NCBI GenBank assembly: GCA_965240325.2
Contig: OZ251246.1
Span: forward strand, 992,001-1,056,000
Direction: 5' to 3'
Length of the DNA: 64,000 nucleotides
Source of the DNA: Rebecca billardiae RCC1528
Taxonomy: Eukaryota; Haptophyta
A program made the translations under genes and the position numbers. How positions within the stretch are numbered: the stretch's first letter is position 1; each line of letters begins with the position of its first letter. Below are positions 54,333 to 64,000 of this stretch, in pieces. The notes under the pieces are model-generated. The model searched no databases, was not told the DNA's origin, and was given only the letters and a program-made list of their open reading frames with translations.

Positions 54333-56244
54333 TCAGACCGTCCAGGACTTGTCGGAGATGGCGCGCAGCTGATCACGCGCGGCGCGGAACGCCTTGCAGG
54401 CGGGCTTGTGCAAGTGCCAATCTGCGCGCTGGCACTCGCAACTGGGCGGGGAGGGATGGCGCGAGCGGACCGGTTGCCACCTAGCCAGCTCGACCACAGC
54501 CGCGATAGATAGGCGGTGTGCGCACACATGCGACATGACAGCGCGCGCGTGTGCGTTGCACGCACCTGCAGTAGAGCCGGATGCCACAGCCAGCGCACTT
54601 GGCCAGATGAGCCTCTGCGCGGTTCTGTCCGCACGCCGGGTTCGCGCAGTGCGCGCCGCGCGGCCCGTCATCCGGCAGCTGGCTGATCGCCTCGCGCATC
54701 TGTGTCAGCAGCCGCTGCACTTGAGGTGAGTCCGCGCAGGCGGTGAGCGCGGTGGTCGCGGCCGAGATGAGGCTGCACGTGCGCTGGTCGGTGCCGTACT
54801 TCTGCCAGCCGGACACGTCGCAGAAGGCGCGAAGGAGTACGTTCTCGGCGATTTCCTTCGTCTGCAAGGCGGAGCTCTGCGTCAGTTTGAGCAACACCTG
54901 CGAGACCGCGCCCGCCCTCCACAGCGCGCGCGCGCCACAGTTGAGCGGCACCTCCGAGGCGCACATGAGCGTGCAGATCAGCACGGCGCAGCTGGACAGC
55001 AGCGGCGCGTCGCTCGGTTGGAACTTCTCGTCGTTCAGCCGCTCGAACACGTCCACGACGAGCTCGACGGCGCCACCCTTGGCGAGGGCGATGCCAAGCT
55101 GCGCCATGACCTTGTCAGCGGGCGCGAGCTGCGTGGCGCGCAGGGCGAAGTCCAGCGCGAGCGTGCGCATGGAGAACTGCGCAGCTTGCGAGTCGTCGAG
55201 TGCAGAGCGCGTGAGCGCCAGCATGCCGCGACAGCAGGTCGGATCGGCGACCATCTTCCTGATCGTGCTGTCAGGTGCACCGTTGATCAGATGGCGTGTC
55301 ACGTCACTCACCATGGCATGGAATTTCTTAAAAAGGGTGGGGTCCTGGTCTGAGAGCCAGGGGCAAGAGCGCGAGAGCCGACAGCCGAAGCTGGCGATGG
55401 CGCACAGCAGGTCCGGGAACGCGGCCCAGATGGCGTCGATCGAGTCCATCTGGGTTGCACCCACCAGCAGCGCCACGGCTAGCGGCAGCGGGAAGCGACC
55501 ATAAAGACTGGCCGCAGCAGAGAGCCTCGATGGAGGCCGTTTTGAACGCGCTCGCGCGCGGCGAGGTGATCTGTGTAGGGTCGTTCGGCGCTGTGGGCGC
55601 CTCGAGGGCGTCAAGGTAGACCGCGCCCAAGCGGCTGTCGCCCCCTGGATCGGCCTCTCCGCGCCGTGCGAGGCCGCGGCGCGCGGGCGGTAGACGACCT
55701 CCTGTCTGACGGCCGAAGGTCCGAGTGGTCAAGCCCCAGTGCGTTTCGCCAGCGGCGCACGCCAGCCTGACGGGCGGCCGGGCCCCGCGTTTCCGCAAAT
55801 GCGCGAAAATCTTTTTTTGCGTCGATTTCACGGTAGGCGACCACTCGGACCTGGCGCAGTCAGGAACAAGCTATGAGAGAGCCGCCGAAGCGGCCAGTCT
55901 TTATGCTTCCCTGCAGCCTCTTCTTCCAGCAGCAGCGCGGGCAGGCGTGCGTTCAGCGCCTCGAGGTACGGAACCATCACCTCCCGGAACAGCGCAAGCT
56001 TGGTTGAGTCCGGACGAGACTTCAGAGAACTCCACGCATTCGCCAATTGGCCAACCCCGATGGACCATCCCTCCAGCCCGTCATGCCCAGGTTTGACCGC
56101 CTCGCCGAGGAACGCCGAGGTCATCACGCGCACGGCGGCCTCGGGGTCGATCTGATCGCCGCCGGTCGGACGCTCACCCAGGAAGTCCAGGTCCAGGAAT
56201 GCATCCAGATCGCCGTCGCGCACGCGGCGCAACAGCGCGCTCAT
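54333..56244 (-). pseudogene. MYND zinc-finger copy 2, interrupted by a 404-bp insertion
   Basis: Same design as the neighbours. The 5' half (ATG at 56244, MSALLRRVRDGDLDAF to LLLEEEAAG) and the 3' half (from LPLAVALLVGATQMDSIDAI on) are about 80-90% identical to copy 1, and the MYND finger is joined by a splice (54566 to 54441: LYC/SCECQRADWHLHKPAC). Between them, 55501-55904 is foreign sequence with 15-bp terminal inverted repeats. The two halves remain in one reading frame, but the insert adds stop codons. The gene is therefore either dead or makes a full product only if the insert is spliced out; the sequence alone does not decide. Confidence 0.8.
55501..55904. mobile_element. MITE-like insertion in MYND copy 2
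   Basis: About 404 bp bounded by perfect inverted repeats ATAAAGACTGGCCGC (55501-55515) and GCGGCCAGTCTTTAT (55890-55904). The outer flanks also resemble each other inversely (GGGAAGC / GCTTCCC). It is absent from the equivalent site in copies 1 and 3 and has no transposase, as expected of a miniature inverted-repeat element. Confidence 0.8.
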
Positions 56245-56918
56245 CTTCCGCCCGCGTGAACAAGCGGCGCGAAGGTGGCGCGCGGGTCGATGTCGATCAG
56301 ATCGCGTCCGACGACGGTGGCAGGCGCGCTCGTGAGAGGAGCGGCGGGTGCGCAAGCTTTGCTGCTCACGAACGCGCGGCGCTGCGCGGCTTGAGCTTGG
56401 CCATTTGCCAACCGTCGTCACGATCCGGCTGTTCTCGCCGGACGCACGGCACGGCTCAGCAGCAGACAAGCAGCTTGCATGACTGTCTAGTACTCGACTA
56501 CTCCCGTGGCTTAGCCAAAGACTGCCGACGCTGCGGCGCTGCGCACCCGCAGGGGCCACACCTCTTGATGACAGTTGATAGACTTCATGATCATCATCAG
56601 TCTCAGCCCCTCCCTCTCACCATGTGGCATGTGACACTTGGCGTCTGTCCCGCCGGTCTGCGCCGGGGCCAGGACGCCGTAGACGTACGGTCACAGCTCA
56701 CTCAAGCTGACGCCACGAGTACGCCTGTGTGCGCGCGTGACAGCCGGAACAAGACGCCCGAGTCGATAGAGTGCCCGCAGGCGCTCCTAGCACGGCGCAC
56801 GTGCAGTCCACGGATCCCCGCAGGGATGTGCTTACGCGTGGATCGCACGGAGAATGTGGAGAATGTGCTCAACTTCCGGAGCCGGGCACTCGCAGGCGCG
56901 GCGGTCGGAGATGTCGTC

Positions 56919-58501
56919 TCAGGCAGTGCCGACGGCGCTCGGCCCATCACGCGCAGTGCTCAACACCTTGCAGGCCTGCTTGTGCAAGGGCCAATCTGCG
57001 CGTTGGCACTCGCGGCTGCGCGCATGGACGCGCGGGTTGGGCCGCCCAGCGAACGGAACTCAGGATGCGATGGTGTGGCGATGCCGCCCCTGCGCGCGTG
57101 TCTGCTGGCCCGCAGGCAGAGCCCGGCCTGCCAGCGCGACCGCAGCTGACAGCAGCGCACAAGCCGGCGTGCACGCAGCGCACGTGCGCGCGGCGCGCAC
57201 CTGCAGTAGCGCCAGATCCTGCAGCCAGCGCACTTGGCCAGGCGAGCCTCCGCGCGGCGCCAACCGCACGCCGGGTTCGCGCAGCGCGCGCCGCGCTGCC
57301 CGCCCGCGTGCAGCTGGCTGATTGCCGCGCGCAGCGTTGTCAGCAGCCGCTGCACTTCTGGGGAATCCGGGCGGGCGGCGAGCGCGGTGGTCGCGGCCAA
57401 GATGAGAATGCACGTGGGCTCGTCGGCGCCGTACTGCTGCAAGCCGGGCACGTCGCAGAAGGCGTGCACAAGCACGTCCTCGACCATCCCCTTCATCGCT
57501 GGGTCTGCGCGCTGCGCCAGCTCGAGCAGCTCAGGGACCGCGCCCGCCCTCCACAGCGCGCGCGCCCCGCAGCTGAGCGGTATGTCAGGGCGGCACATGA
57601 AGCGGCAGAGAATCAGGGCGGCGCTGTGCGAGTGCACTTGGACGCCGAATATGGCAGACGGAGCAGCAAAAAGAGAAGAGGACTGCTTCTTCTGCCGCCC
57701 GAGCAAATCCACGACCAGGTTTGCGGCGCCGCCCCTGGCGAGGGCGATGCCGAGCTGCGCTTGGCAGCCAGCACGCGTGAGCTGCAAAGCACGCTCGCAG
57801 AGGCACATAAGCATCGGCATGGCAAAGCCGTGACCTATCGAGAGGTCTGCGAGAGCCATCATGCCGCGCAAGCAAGTAGGATCGTCGAGCAGGCCCGTGA
57901 TCGACCGCTCATCTGCCTTCTGGATCAGGTGAGACAACGCCATCGAGAGTTGACAAGCGTGGAGACCCGCGAGCGGACGGCAGCTGATCTTGGACACTTC
58001 CGAACCAAAGCGCAGGAGGGTGAACGTTACTTCCGGGAAGTCCGCGAAGATATCTGCACCCATGTGAGCGGTGCAGACACGGATCAGAGGAGCCAGAGCT
58101 GTTTCCATGGAATCCTCGATCAGTTCGGCCGTCCCATGAGTGCCTTCTACCAGCTCCGGCAGACGCGCGTGGAGCGCCTCGAAGAACGGGACCATCAACT
58201 CGCGGCAGAGCGTAGGGCGAGTGCGCCGCTTGCTCTCGGGGATACAGTTCAACGCATACACGAGAGCGTGCATCCCTTCTGCCCACATCTTCGGTCCGAG
58301 CTCCAGGCCGCGTCGAGGGCTCATGACTAAGAACGTGGTGACCAGCAGGCGCACGACAGCCTCGCCGTCGATTCCACCGCCATTGGTCGTACCCGAGATC
58401 ACGTATTGGCCGTTTTGAAGGCCAAGACGCAGCTCGCGAAGTGCGTCGTAATCGCCATGGCCCACGCGGCGCAACAGCGAGCGAAGCGACCGCGAGGTCA
58501 T
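56919..58501 (-). CDS. MYND zinc-finger protein, intact copy 3 (diverged)
   Basis: Two exons, 58501-57201 and 57015-56919, give 465 residues from an ATG. The order is that of copy 1, but identity is much lower outside the ends: LRSLLRRVGHGDYDAL at the start, GARALWRAGAVPELLELAQ in the helical part, and the finger CANPACGWRRAEARLAKCAG...YC / SRECQRADWPLHKQAC at the splice. All eight zinc ligands of the MYND pattern are present. The 185-bp intron begins GTGCGC and sits at the same codon as in the other copies. Like its paralogues it is probably an adaptor that binds proline-rich partners through the finger. Confidence 0.87.
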
Positions 58502-58735
58502 CTCCTTCTCCTGCGCCGAGGCAGGCGACGAGCGGAGCGAGCCCAGAGCAAAGAGGCCGGCGCGCAGCGAGCCTGCCGAGCCAGTCAGTCCATTTCACAT
58601 TGTCCAACCGTCAGCACGGCCGGTTGGTAGACGCTGGCAGTGTAGTCCGGCTCCGCTTCTCATGAACTCGCGCGAAGCGGCTGCCGTCGTCGGCGCGGCG
58701 CGGCGGCGCCTGGGCAGGCATCCATAACTGCCGCC

Positions 58736-61700
58736 ATGCTCGGAGTGCACTCTCGGCCGCCGGGGCGGGAGCGCGGCGAGCGGGCGACGGAGGCGGCGGT
58801 GTCGAGCGACCGCGCGGCGCTCGCACGCGCCGCGCGCATGGGCGCCGCCCTCGCCGACGCCGAGCGCCCGCTGCCCCCGGCGAGCGCGCGCGTGGTCGTC
58901 TCAGACCGCGGCTTCCGGCCGGAGCGCGTGCACGTGCGCGCGGGCGGCGCGGTGCGCTGGGAGGTGCAGGGCCGGCTGGCGCACGTGATCTGCGGGACCG
59001 ACGCGGCTGGCGTGCCGCACGCCGCGGACGACGCCGCGGACGACGGCGCCTTCGAGTCCGGGCTGCTGCCGCCGGGCGCGTCGTTCACACACGTGTACGC
59101 GCACGCGGGCGAGCATCGGTTCGGCTGCGCAATCTACTCGCGCATGGTGGGCCACGCGTGCGTCGAGCCCCCAGCCGGCGCCTTGGGCGCGGTCGATCGC
59201 GAGCCGCCGCCCGCCGCCGCCTCCGCCGCGGCCGCCGCCGCGGGCAGCCCCGACGCGGCGCATGCCGGCGCGGGCGCGGGCGCGGCGCCCGCGCCCGCCG
59301 CCGCGCCGCGCGGCAGCCCCGCGCGCGGCACGCGGCCGACGCCGCCGCACCAGCCGCCGCCCGCGACGCTGACCGCGGCCGCGCTCAACGGGTACGCCCT
59401 GGCCGTGCTCGCCGCGCACTCGCACCACGCCGGGCTGGACGACGACGAGCGCGGCGGCGGCGCGGACGCGCCTTCAGACTCGGACGACGCGCGCTCCGAC
59501 GCGCGCTCGAGCAGCACGCACCGCTCGTCGGCGTCGGCGGCGCTCTCGGCGGGCGGCGGGCTGTCCGGCGCGGCTGCGCGCGGCGTCTCGGCCATGCTCA
59601 CCCCGCCGCGCGCCGGCACCGCCTCGAGCGCCGCCGCGCGGGCGTCGGGCGGCTCGGCGGGCGCCGAGGGCCCGGCGCCGCCCCCGCCCGTGCACGCGCA
59701 CGCGACCTCGGCCGCACAGGCGCGCGAGCTGCTGCTGTCGGTGCTCCCGCGCGTGCCCGTGGACAGCCCGGGCGCGCGCGAGCACGGCGCGAGCGCCGCC
59801 GCCGGCCGCCACGGCGTGGGCGCGCGCTCGCGGCTGCAGCAGCCGCTCAGCTCGACGCCCGAGGGCGAGGGCCCCTCGGCAGAACGGGCGCACGAGCCCG
59901 CGGCGCGCGCGCGCGCGCGCGCGCTCGGCGGCGTGCGCGGCGCGGGCGGCGAGAGGGCCGGGCAGCCGCGCTGGCCGGGCGAGGCGGACGCGCGCTCGCC
60001 CGACGCCGCGGTAGCGCATGCGGAGCGCGCCGCGGGCTCTGGCGACGAGTCCTCGGCCGCCTCCGCGGCGGGCGACGGCGCGTGCGAGGGCGAGGGCGCG
60101 CACGCGGCGCGTGCGTCGACGCACTGGGCGGCTCTCAGCCCGGCGCAGGTGCGGCTGCAGGTGAGGCACGACTTCCAGGAGCTCGCCGACATGCACGAGC
60201 AGCTGCAGCAGCGCGCGGGGCGCGCCGCGCCGCCCGACACCGCCGCGCGCGCCGAGCCGCCCCCAGCCGCGCGCGGCGCCGCCGGCGCCGACGCGCCGCC
60301 GCTCGCGGCGGCCGCGGCCGCGGCAGCGCTGGCGGCGCCACCGCGGGTGGTGGCGGCCGTCGACGGCACGAGCGGCCGGCGGCTCAAGGCGCGCAGCCGG
60401 AAGAAGCGGCAGCGGCGCGCCGCGGCGCGCGAGCCGCCGCCCGACGCGCACGCCTCGCTCGCCGCCGCGCCAGCCCACGCCGACCCCGGCGCTCGCGCCG
60501 GTGCCGATACCGGCCGTGCAGGCGCGGGGCACGCCGAGGGCGCGGCGCGCGCGGCGGGCGCGGCGGCCGAGGCGGCGGTGGCCGACGCGAGCGCTGCGGC
60601 GCGTGCGGCGGCCGCGAGCCAGGCGAGCTCCGCCATGGGCAGCCCGGGCTCCGAGCTGTGCGACGGCGCCCCTGCCGCGCGCAAGGGCGCCCTTCCACCG
60701 CAAGACGCCAGGGCGGCCCCCGACCGGCTGGCGCGCGCCGCGCCGCGGCCGGGCTCGGCGGGCGCGGCGGCCATGCTGCAGAGCGAGGGCGACGACGACG
60801 ACGACGGCGCGGAGAGCGTGAGCCTGGTGGGCAGCGAGGAGCTGCTGCCCGGCGCGGCGTGGCGCGGCACGGGCAGCGACGCGGCGAGCTCGCTCCGCCT
60901 CGACACCGACGACGAGCCCACGGACGAGGAGGAGGAGGCCGAGCGGCGCGCGCTGTCGGCTGACGAGGGGCGCTGGGCGGTACGGCTGGGAGCAGAGCGG
61001 GCACCATGGCGCAGCGCTGCGCCGGGCGGTCGCGGCGCGGGCGCGGGCGGCGCGCGCGGCGGCGGCAGCGACGCGGGGAGCGGCTCTCGCAGCCCGTGCG
61101 CGGGCGGGCGCGCGGTGCCCGCCTCGACCACCGCCGCCAGCCTCCTGCTCGAGGCGCAGGGCGACAGCGGCCGCTCCACGCGCCAAGCAACCCCGCTGCC
61201 CTCGCCGCCCGCGCCCTCCGCCGAGCAGGGGGGCGAGGGCGCGCCCTGGCTGGGAGCGCACGCGGCGGCGGAGGGCGCGGCTGGCGCGCCGTCGCCGCCG
61301 CCGCTGCTCGCAGGGCCGTGCGCGCCCGACGCGCCGTCGGCGGAGCACGCCGCGCCGGGCGACGCGCCGGGCGCTCAGCACGCGCCGGACACGGCAGCCG
61401 CGCGCGCGCTTGGCTGGCGCTGCGCCGGGGGCGCCAGCCCACCGCGGCAGGGCGCAGCGGCAGGGCCGGACCCGGGCCTCGCCGCCGCCGCGCCGCCCGC
61501 GCAGCAGCGGTGCGTGGCAAGCGCCGCGCTGCACGGGCCGCCGTGCGTGGCGCTGGCCAGCCAGGCGCGGCTGTGCACGGACGGCCGCTGCGCCGTGTGC
61601 GCGGCCGCGCGGCTGAGCGCACAGCGCAACCCGCTGTGTGTCGTGCGCCGCCCGCAGCCGCAGCCCGCGCGGCCGGTGCCGCAGCGCGCGGCGCAAGAAG

Positions 61701-61987
61701 CCGGGGGCGAGGGCGAGGGCGCGGCGGCTGTGCCACGCACGGCGGCGGCGCCGCCGCCGCCGGTGCTCGGCGAGGCCGTCTCCGCCCTCATCTCGCGCCA
61801 CGCGCCCGCCGCGCCCGCCGTGCCGCAGCCGACGGCCGCGCCGTGCGCGCCCGTGAGCGTGGGCGTGCAGACGGACCCTCCGACTGAGCGCGAGGCGGCG
61901 CGCGTGCGCGAGGCGGACGCGCTTGCCGGCTTCCTGCAGGCGCGCTGGCTGGCGAGCTGCGCGCGCCATCGCATCCAGCAGGCGTGA
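58736..61987 (+). CDS. Large disordered protein with N-terminal cupredoxin-like domain
   Basis: 1,083 residues in one exon from the ATG at 58736. Residues about 50-145 look like a plastocyanin/cupredoxin fold: RVVVSDRGFRPERVHVRAGG, VRWEVQGRLAHVICG (first His ligand), FESGLLPPGASFTHVYAHAG and HRFGCAIYSRMVGHACVE (Cys and Met positions). The second His expected after Cys is Tyr. The remaining 900 residues are Ala/Gly/Pro/Arg/Ser-rich and mostly disordered. Short ordered islands are LSPAQVRLQVRHDFQELADM and HEQLQQ near residue 470, an acidic run (SEGDDDDDGAESVSLVGSEE) near 685, and a helical C-terminus (READALAGFLQARWLASC). The function is unknown; the domain may serve as a non-copper beta-sandwich. 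No signal peptide is seen, unusual for a copper protein. Confidence 0.8.
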   Translation: MLGVHSRPPGRERGERATEAAVSSDRAALARAARMGAALADAERPLPPASARVVVSDRGFRPERVHVRAGGAVRWEVQGRLAHVICGTDAAGVPHAADDAADDGAFESGLLPPGASFTHVYAHAGEHRFGCAIYSRMVGHACVEPPAGALGAVDREPPPAAASAAAAAAGSPDAAHAGAGAGAAPAPAAAPRGSPARGTRPTPPHQPPPATLTAAALNGYALAVLAAHSHHAGLDDDERGGGADAPSDSDDARSDARSSSTHRSSASAALSAGGGLSGAAARGVSAMLTPPRAGTASSAAARASGGSAGAEGPAPPPPVHAHATSAAQARELLLSVLPRVPVDSPGAREHGASAAAGRHGVGARSRLQQPLSSTPEGEGPSAERAHEPAARARARALGGVRGAGGERAGQPRWPGEADARSPDAAVAHAERAAGSGDESSAASAAGDGACEGEGAHAARASTHWAALSPAQVRLQVRHDFQELADMHEQLQQRAGRAAPPDTAARAEPPPAARGAAGADAPPLAAAAAAAALAAPPRVVAAVDGTSGRRLKARSRKKRQRRAAAREPPPDAHASLAAAPAHADPGARAGADTGRAGAGHAEGAARAAGAAAEAAVADASAAARAAAASQASSAMGSPGSELCDGAPAARKGALPPQDARAAPDRLARAAPRPGSAGAAAMLQSEGDDDDDGAESVSLVGSEELLPGAAWRGTGSDAASSLRLDTDDEPTDEEEEAERRALSADEGRWAVRLGAERAPWRSAAPGGRGAGAGGARGGGSDAGSGSRSPCAGGRAVPASTTAASLLLEAQGDSGRSTRQATPLPSPPAPSAEQGGEGAPWLGAHAAAEGAAGAPSPPPLLAGPCAPDAPSAEHAAPGDAPGAQHAPDTAAARALGWRCAGGASPPRQGAAAGPDPGLAAAAPPAQQRCVASAALHGPPCVALASQARLCTDGRCAVCAAARLSAQRNPLCVVRRPQPQPARPVPQRAAQEAGGEGEGAAAVPRTAAAPPPPVLGEAVSALISRHAPAAPAVPQPTAAPCAPVSVGVQTDPPTEREAARVREADALAGFLQARWLASCARHRIQQA

Positions 61988-62343
61988 GGCGTGCGCGGCG
62001 CGACCAGGCCCGGAGATTCTGCTCAAGCACAGCAGCGCAGGCTGCAGGGTCGCGGAGCGGCGCGCGCGGATGAGCCGCGGTGATGATTGGCGGACTCGCA
62101 AAGTGGCGCGCACGACAACGCGCGCGCACCCTATATGCGCGAAGATTATGATGTACGTACTATTGTCAAGTATAGAGTCTATATATACTACTACATATAT
62201 ATATATTTAATATATATATATATGCATGTGATGTGTGCTGTGTGTATATAGCGTCGTCGCGCGCTGGCATCGCAACCAGCAGTGGCCTACTGCGCCGCCC
62301 AGTCTCAGCGGGCCTCGTCAATCGTCATCAGACGATCAGGCAG
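61988..62343. other. Intergenic, convergent gene ends
   Basis: 356 bp with AT-rich runs at about 62177-62223. Nothing else is recognised. Confidence 0.5.
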
Positions 62344-63380
62344 TCAGATGTGGATGCTCGCTCGCGGCTTTCCGCCGCCCTTCTCCTTGATGTCGCTGGC
62401 GATCACGGCTCTGGCTGGCGGCCACTGATTCGGCTTGGAGTAGGCGGACGCCTTTCCCGGTGGGGGAAGCGTGGCCTCACTGCGGCTCGCCGTAACCACC
62501 TGCACGGAGGACAGCGGCTCGTCCGAGGCTTCCGCGCGCATCTTCTCGGTGGGCGAGCTGCGGCACGCGCGCGCCCAAGGGGGGCGCGCGGACGCGTGAG
62601 CGCGTGCCCGGTCGGCGCGCGCCACGCGGCGGGGCGGCCGGGCGGGCGGCAGGCGCACCGTGGCGCGAAGCGCAGGTACACGATGCACGCGAAGCTCGAG
62701 AAGAACGCCGGCACGTACAGCCCGCCGCCAGCCAGGATGCCGACCGCGGCGGAGAGCCACACGCTGGTCGCGGTCGTGAGGCCATGCACCTCGGGCGTCT
62801 CGGTGCCGTCCTTGAGCTTGGTGGTGCCCTTCCAGATGGACGCGGCGCCAAGGAAGCCGACGCCCGAGGGGATCGCCGCGGACACGCGCGACGCGTCCCA
62901 GTTCATCGGCCCGTCCCAGAACGCGTACACCGAGTCGATCGTGAAGACGCACGAGCCCATGCACACCATCGCCATCGTGCGGATGCCGGCCGCTCTGTCG
63001 GCGCGCCGCCGCTCCCAGCCGATGAACGAGCCGAGCACGATCGACGCGATCACCCGCACGCACATCTCGCACTCCCACTTGTTCAACCCGCCGAGCACCA
63101 CGTACCGGTGGAATTTGCATGCGTCCTTGAGGTAGTCTATGTTCTTGTACTCGATGCCGGAGCGCGCGCGGTACGAGTGGTGTGTGAGCGCCTCGGTGCA
63201 CGGCGGCGCGGTCAGCGGCGCGAGTAGCGAGATGATGCTGTACACGAAGAGGCCGGTGACCGCCAGTGCGTACATCAGCAACGTCCACCGCGAGACCTCA
63301 TCGGAGAAGTACGCCACCATGCTGGCCGTCGCCGTGCTTCGCCCGCTCGCACGCCCGAGCGCGGCCAACCGGACCGGCAT
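62344..63380 (-). CDS. MgtC/SapB-family membrane protein
   Basis: Two exons, 63380-62659 and 62557-62344, give 311 residues. An N-terminal helix (LLMYALAVTGLFVYSIISLL) is followed by a hydrophilic loop with several Cys/His (CKFHRY, KWECEMCVRV). The MgtC-type core then has VRVIASIVLGSFIGWERRRA, AGIRTMAMVCMGSCVFTI, SRVSAAIPSGVGFLGAASIW, VHGLTTATSVWLSAAVGILA and GGGLYVPAFFSSFACIVYLR. The C-terminal exon is a hydrophilic tail ending in ASIHI. Bacterial relatives are linked to Mg2+ homeostasis and growth at low Mg2+ or low pH; the algal role is inferred to be at a membrane and is otherwise unknown. A second copy follows directly downstream on the same strand at 63652. Confidence 0.88.
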
Positions 63381-63651
63381 TTCGCGGCTGACGAACGGCC
63401 TGTGATTCGTCGGCGTTCAGCCGTCGAACATCACTGATCTCCGATCAACGTGTGACAGTGTAATCGTCACTGCCAGTGTCATCACTAGGATCCACATTGA
63501 CAATGGTGGCAATGGACTGAATGACTTTCTGGGTTAAAGTGACTTGTGAGCTCGCCTCCCGCTGCGCGCACATGCAGCTTACACGGGACTACGTCGACTG
63601 GGCAACGACACAGGCGGCCTTCCGGTGCCGCAGATGTCATTCTGCTGCTCA

Positions 63652-64000
63652 TCACACGTGGATGGACGGCCGCCTCTCGCCCAGCCGCGCCGGTGCCGCG
63701 CTGGATTTGCCATGCGCAGACGCCCCGCTCCGCGGCAGCAGCTGCTTGCGCAGCGGGTCACCCGCCAGCGGAGAGGGCTTCGCATCATCCTTCTTTGACT
63801 GCGACGCCCTGGGGGTCACCGCGCCGCGGGGGCCAGGCGGGCGGGGGCGTCGTGCCGCGGCGCGTGTCAGCAGACGCGCGCGCGAGCCGCGCGGCGCCGG
63901 CGCGCGCAGGGCGCACGTACCGCGGTGCGAAGCGCAGGTACATGATGCTGGCGACGGTGGAGAAGACGGCCGGGAAGTACATCGCGCCGCCCATCATGAT
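63652..64000 (-). CDS. Second MgtC/SapB-family protein, 5' part outside the window
   Basis: Only the end is visible: exon 64000-63921 (IMMGGAMYFPAVFSTVASIM then YLRFAPR) and exon 63808-63652, joined in phase at a GTACGT donor. The first part matches the last helix of the neighbour (AFFSSFACIVYLRFAPR), with the intron at the same codon. The tail exon is diverged but ends in a similar way (PSIHV against ASIHI). It is therefore a tandem duplicate, lying upstream of 62344-63380 in the direction of transcription. Confidence 0.8.

Noticed and set aside
56919-58501. MYND copy 3 as a SET-domain (SMYD) methyltransferase
   Set aside because: The MYND finger is C-terminal and no SET motifs occur in any copy.
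1-64000. CRISPR arrays, bacterial operons or prophage
   Set aside because: The repeats seen are not regularly spaced short repeats. Genes have spliceosomal introns and no ribosome-binding sites.

Overview
The window is nuclear DNA of a GC-rich, intron-containing eukaryotic microalga. A haptophyte (Emiliania/Chrysochromulina type) is the best guess. The evidence is a very high GC content with alanine-, glycine- and arginine-rich proteins, short GC-rich introns that mostly begin GTGCG instead of GTAAG/GTGAG, a red-plastid-type leader with an FAP motif on a ferredoxin-like protein, a eukaryotic 5S rRNA gene, histone chaperone ASF1, a polycystin channel, F-box proteins, and (CCCTAA)-type repeats inside an intron. 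A pelagophyte or another secondary red-plastid alga is not excluded. Gene models were built by joining reading frames at GT..AG sites where protein similarity and codon phase agree.

Layout. 1-9028 (-): 5'-complete, 3'-truncated gene for a giant SH3 protein. 9263-13694 (+): polycystin/TRP-like cation channel. 14903-16269 (-): phosphoserine aminotransferase. 16447-16564 (+): 5S rRNA. 16856-17875 (-) and 18059-18553 (+): divergent pair, a SOUL heme-binding protein and a thioredoxin-like [2Fe-2S] ferredoxin. 18868-19656 (+): membrane-anchored FMN split-barrel protein. 19.7-20.5 kb: a three-copy repeat family. 20803-21483 (+): small lysine-rich protein with two PKGK modules. 21860-23794 (-) and 23988-25974 (+): N-formylglutamate amidohydrolase-like protein and ceramidase-like (CREST) membrane protein. 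26290-28242 (+): Ser/Thr kinase. 28.7-30.0 kb: a second three-copy repeat family. 30627-31466 (-): RING-H2 protein. 32524-34697 (-): F-box/propeller protein. 34.9-36.1 kb: probable pseudogene. 36625-38800 (+): biosynthetic threonine dehydratase. 39380-41755 (-): seven-TM protein joining a TIR-like domain to a C-type lectin domain. 41812-43964: 2.15-kb fold-back element. 44261-44920 (+): four-TM protein. 45887-46568 (+): ASF1. 47157-49687 (-): F-box/RCC1 protein. 50.2-58.5 kb (-): four MYND-finger copies (remnant, intact, interrupted, intact). 58736-61987 (+): large disordered protein with an N-terminal cupredoxin-like domain. 62344-63380 and 63652-64000 (-): tandem MgtC/SapB-family proteins.

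There is no operon logic. The genes are dense, mostly unrelated housekeeping and signalling genes, several in divergent pairs with 180-240 bp between starts. Functional links: threonine dehydratase and phosphoserine aminotransferase belong to amino-acid synthesis; the SOUL and ferredoxin-like proteins both carry possible organelle leaders; the F-box, RING and MYND proteins suggest protein turnover and protein-protein interaction. The most unusual items are the TIR/lectin receptor-like protein, the shifted 5' splice-site consensus, the MYND cluster with its transposon-like insertion, and the threonine dehydratase with changed PLP-loop residues.
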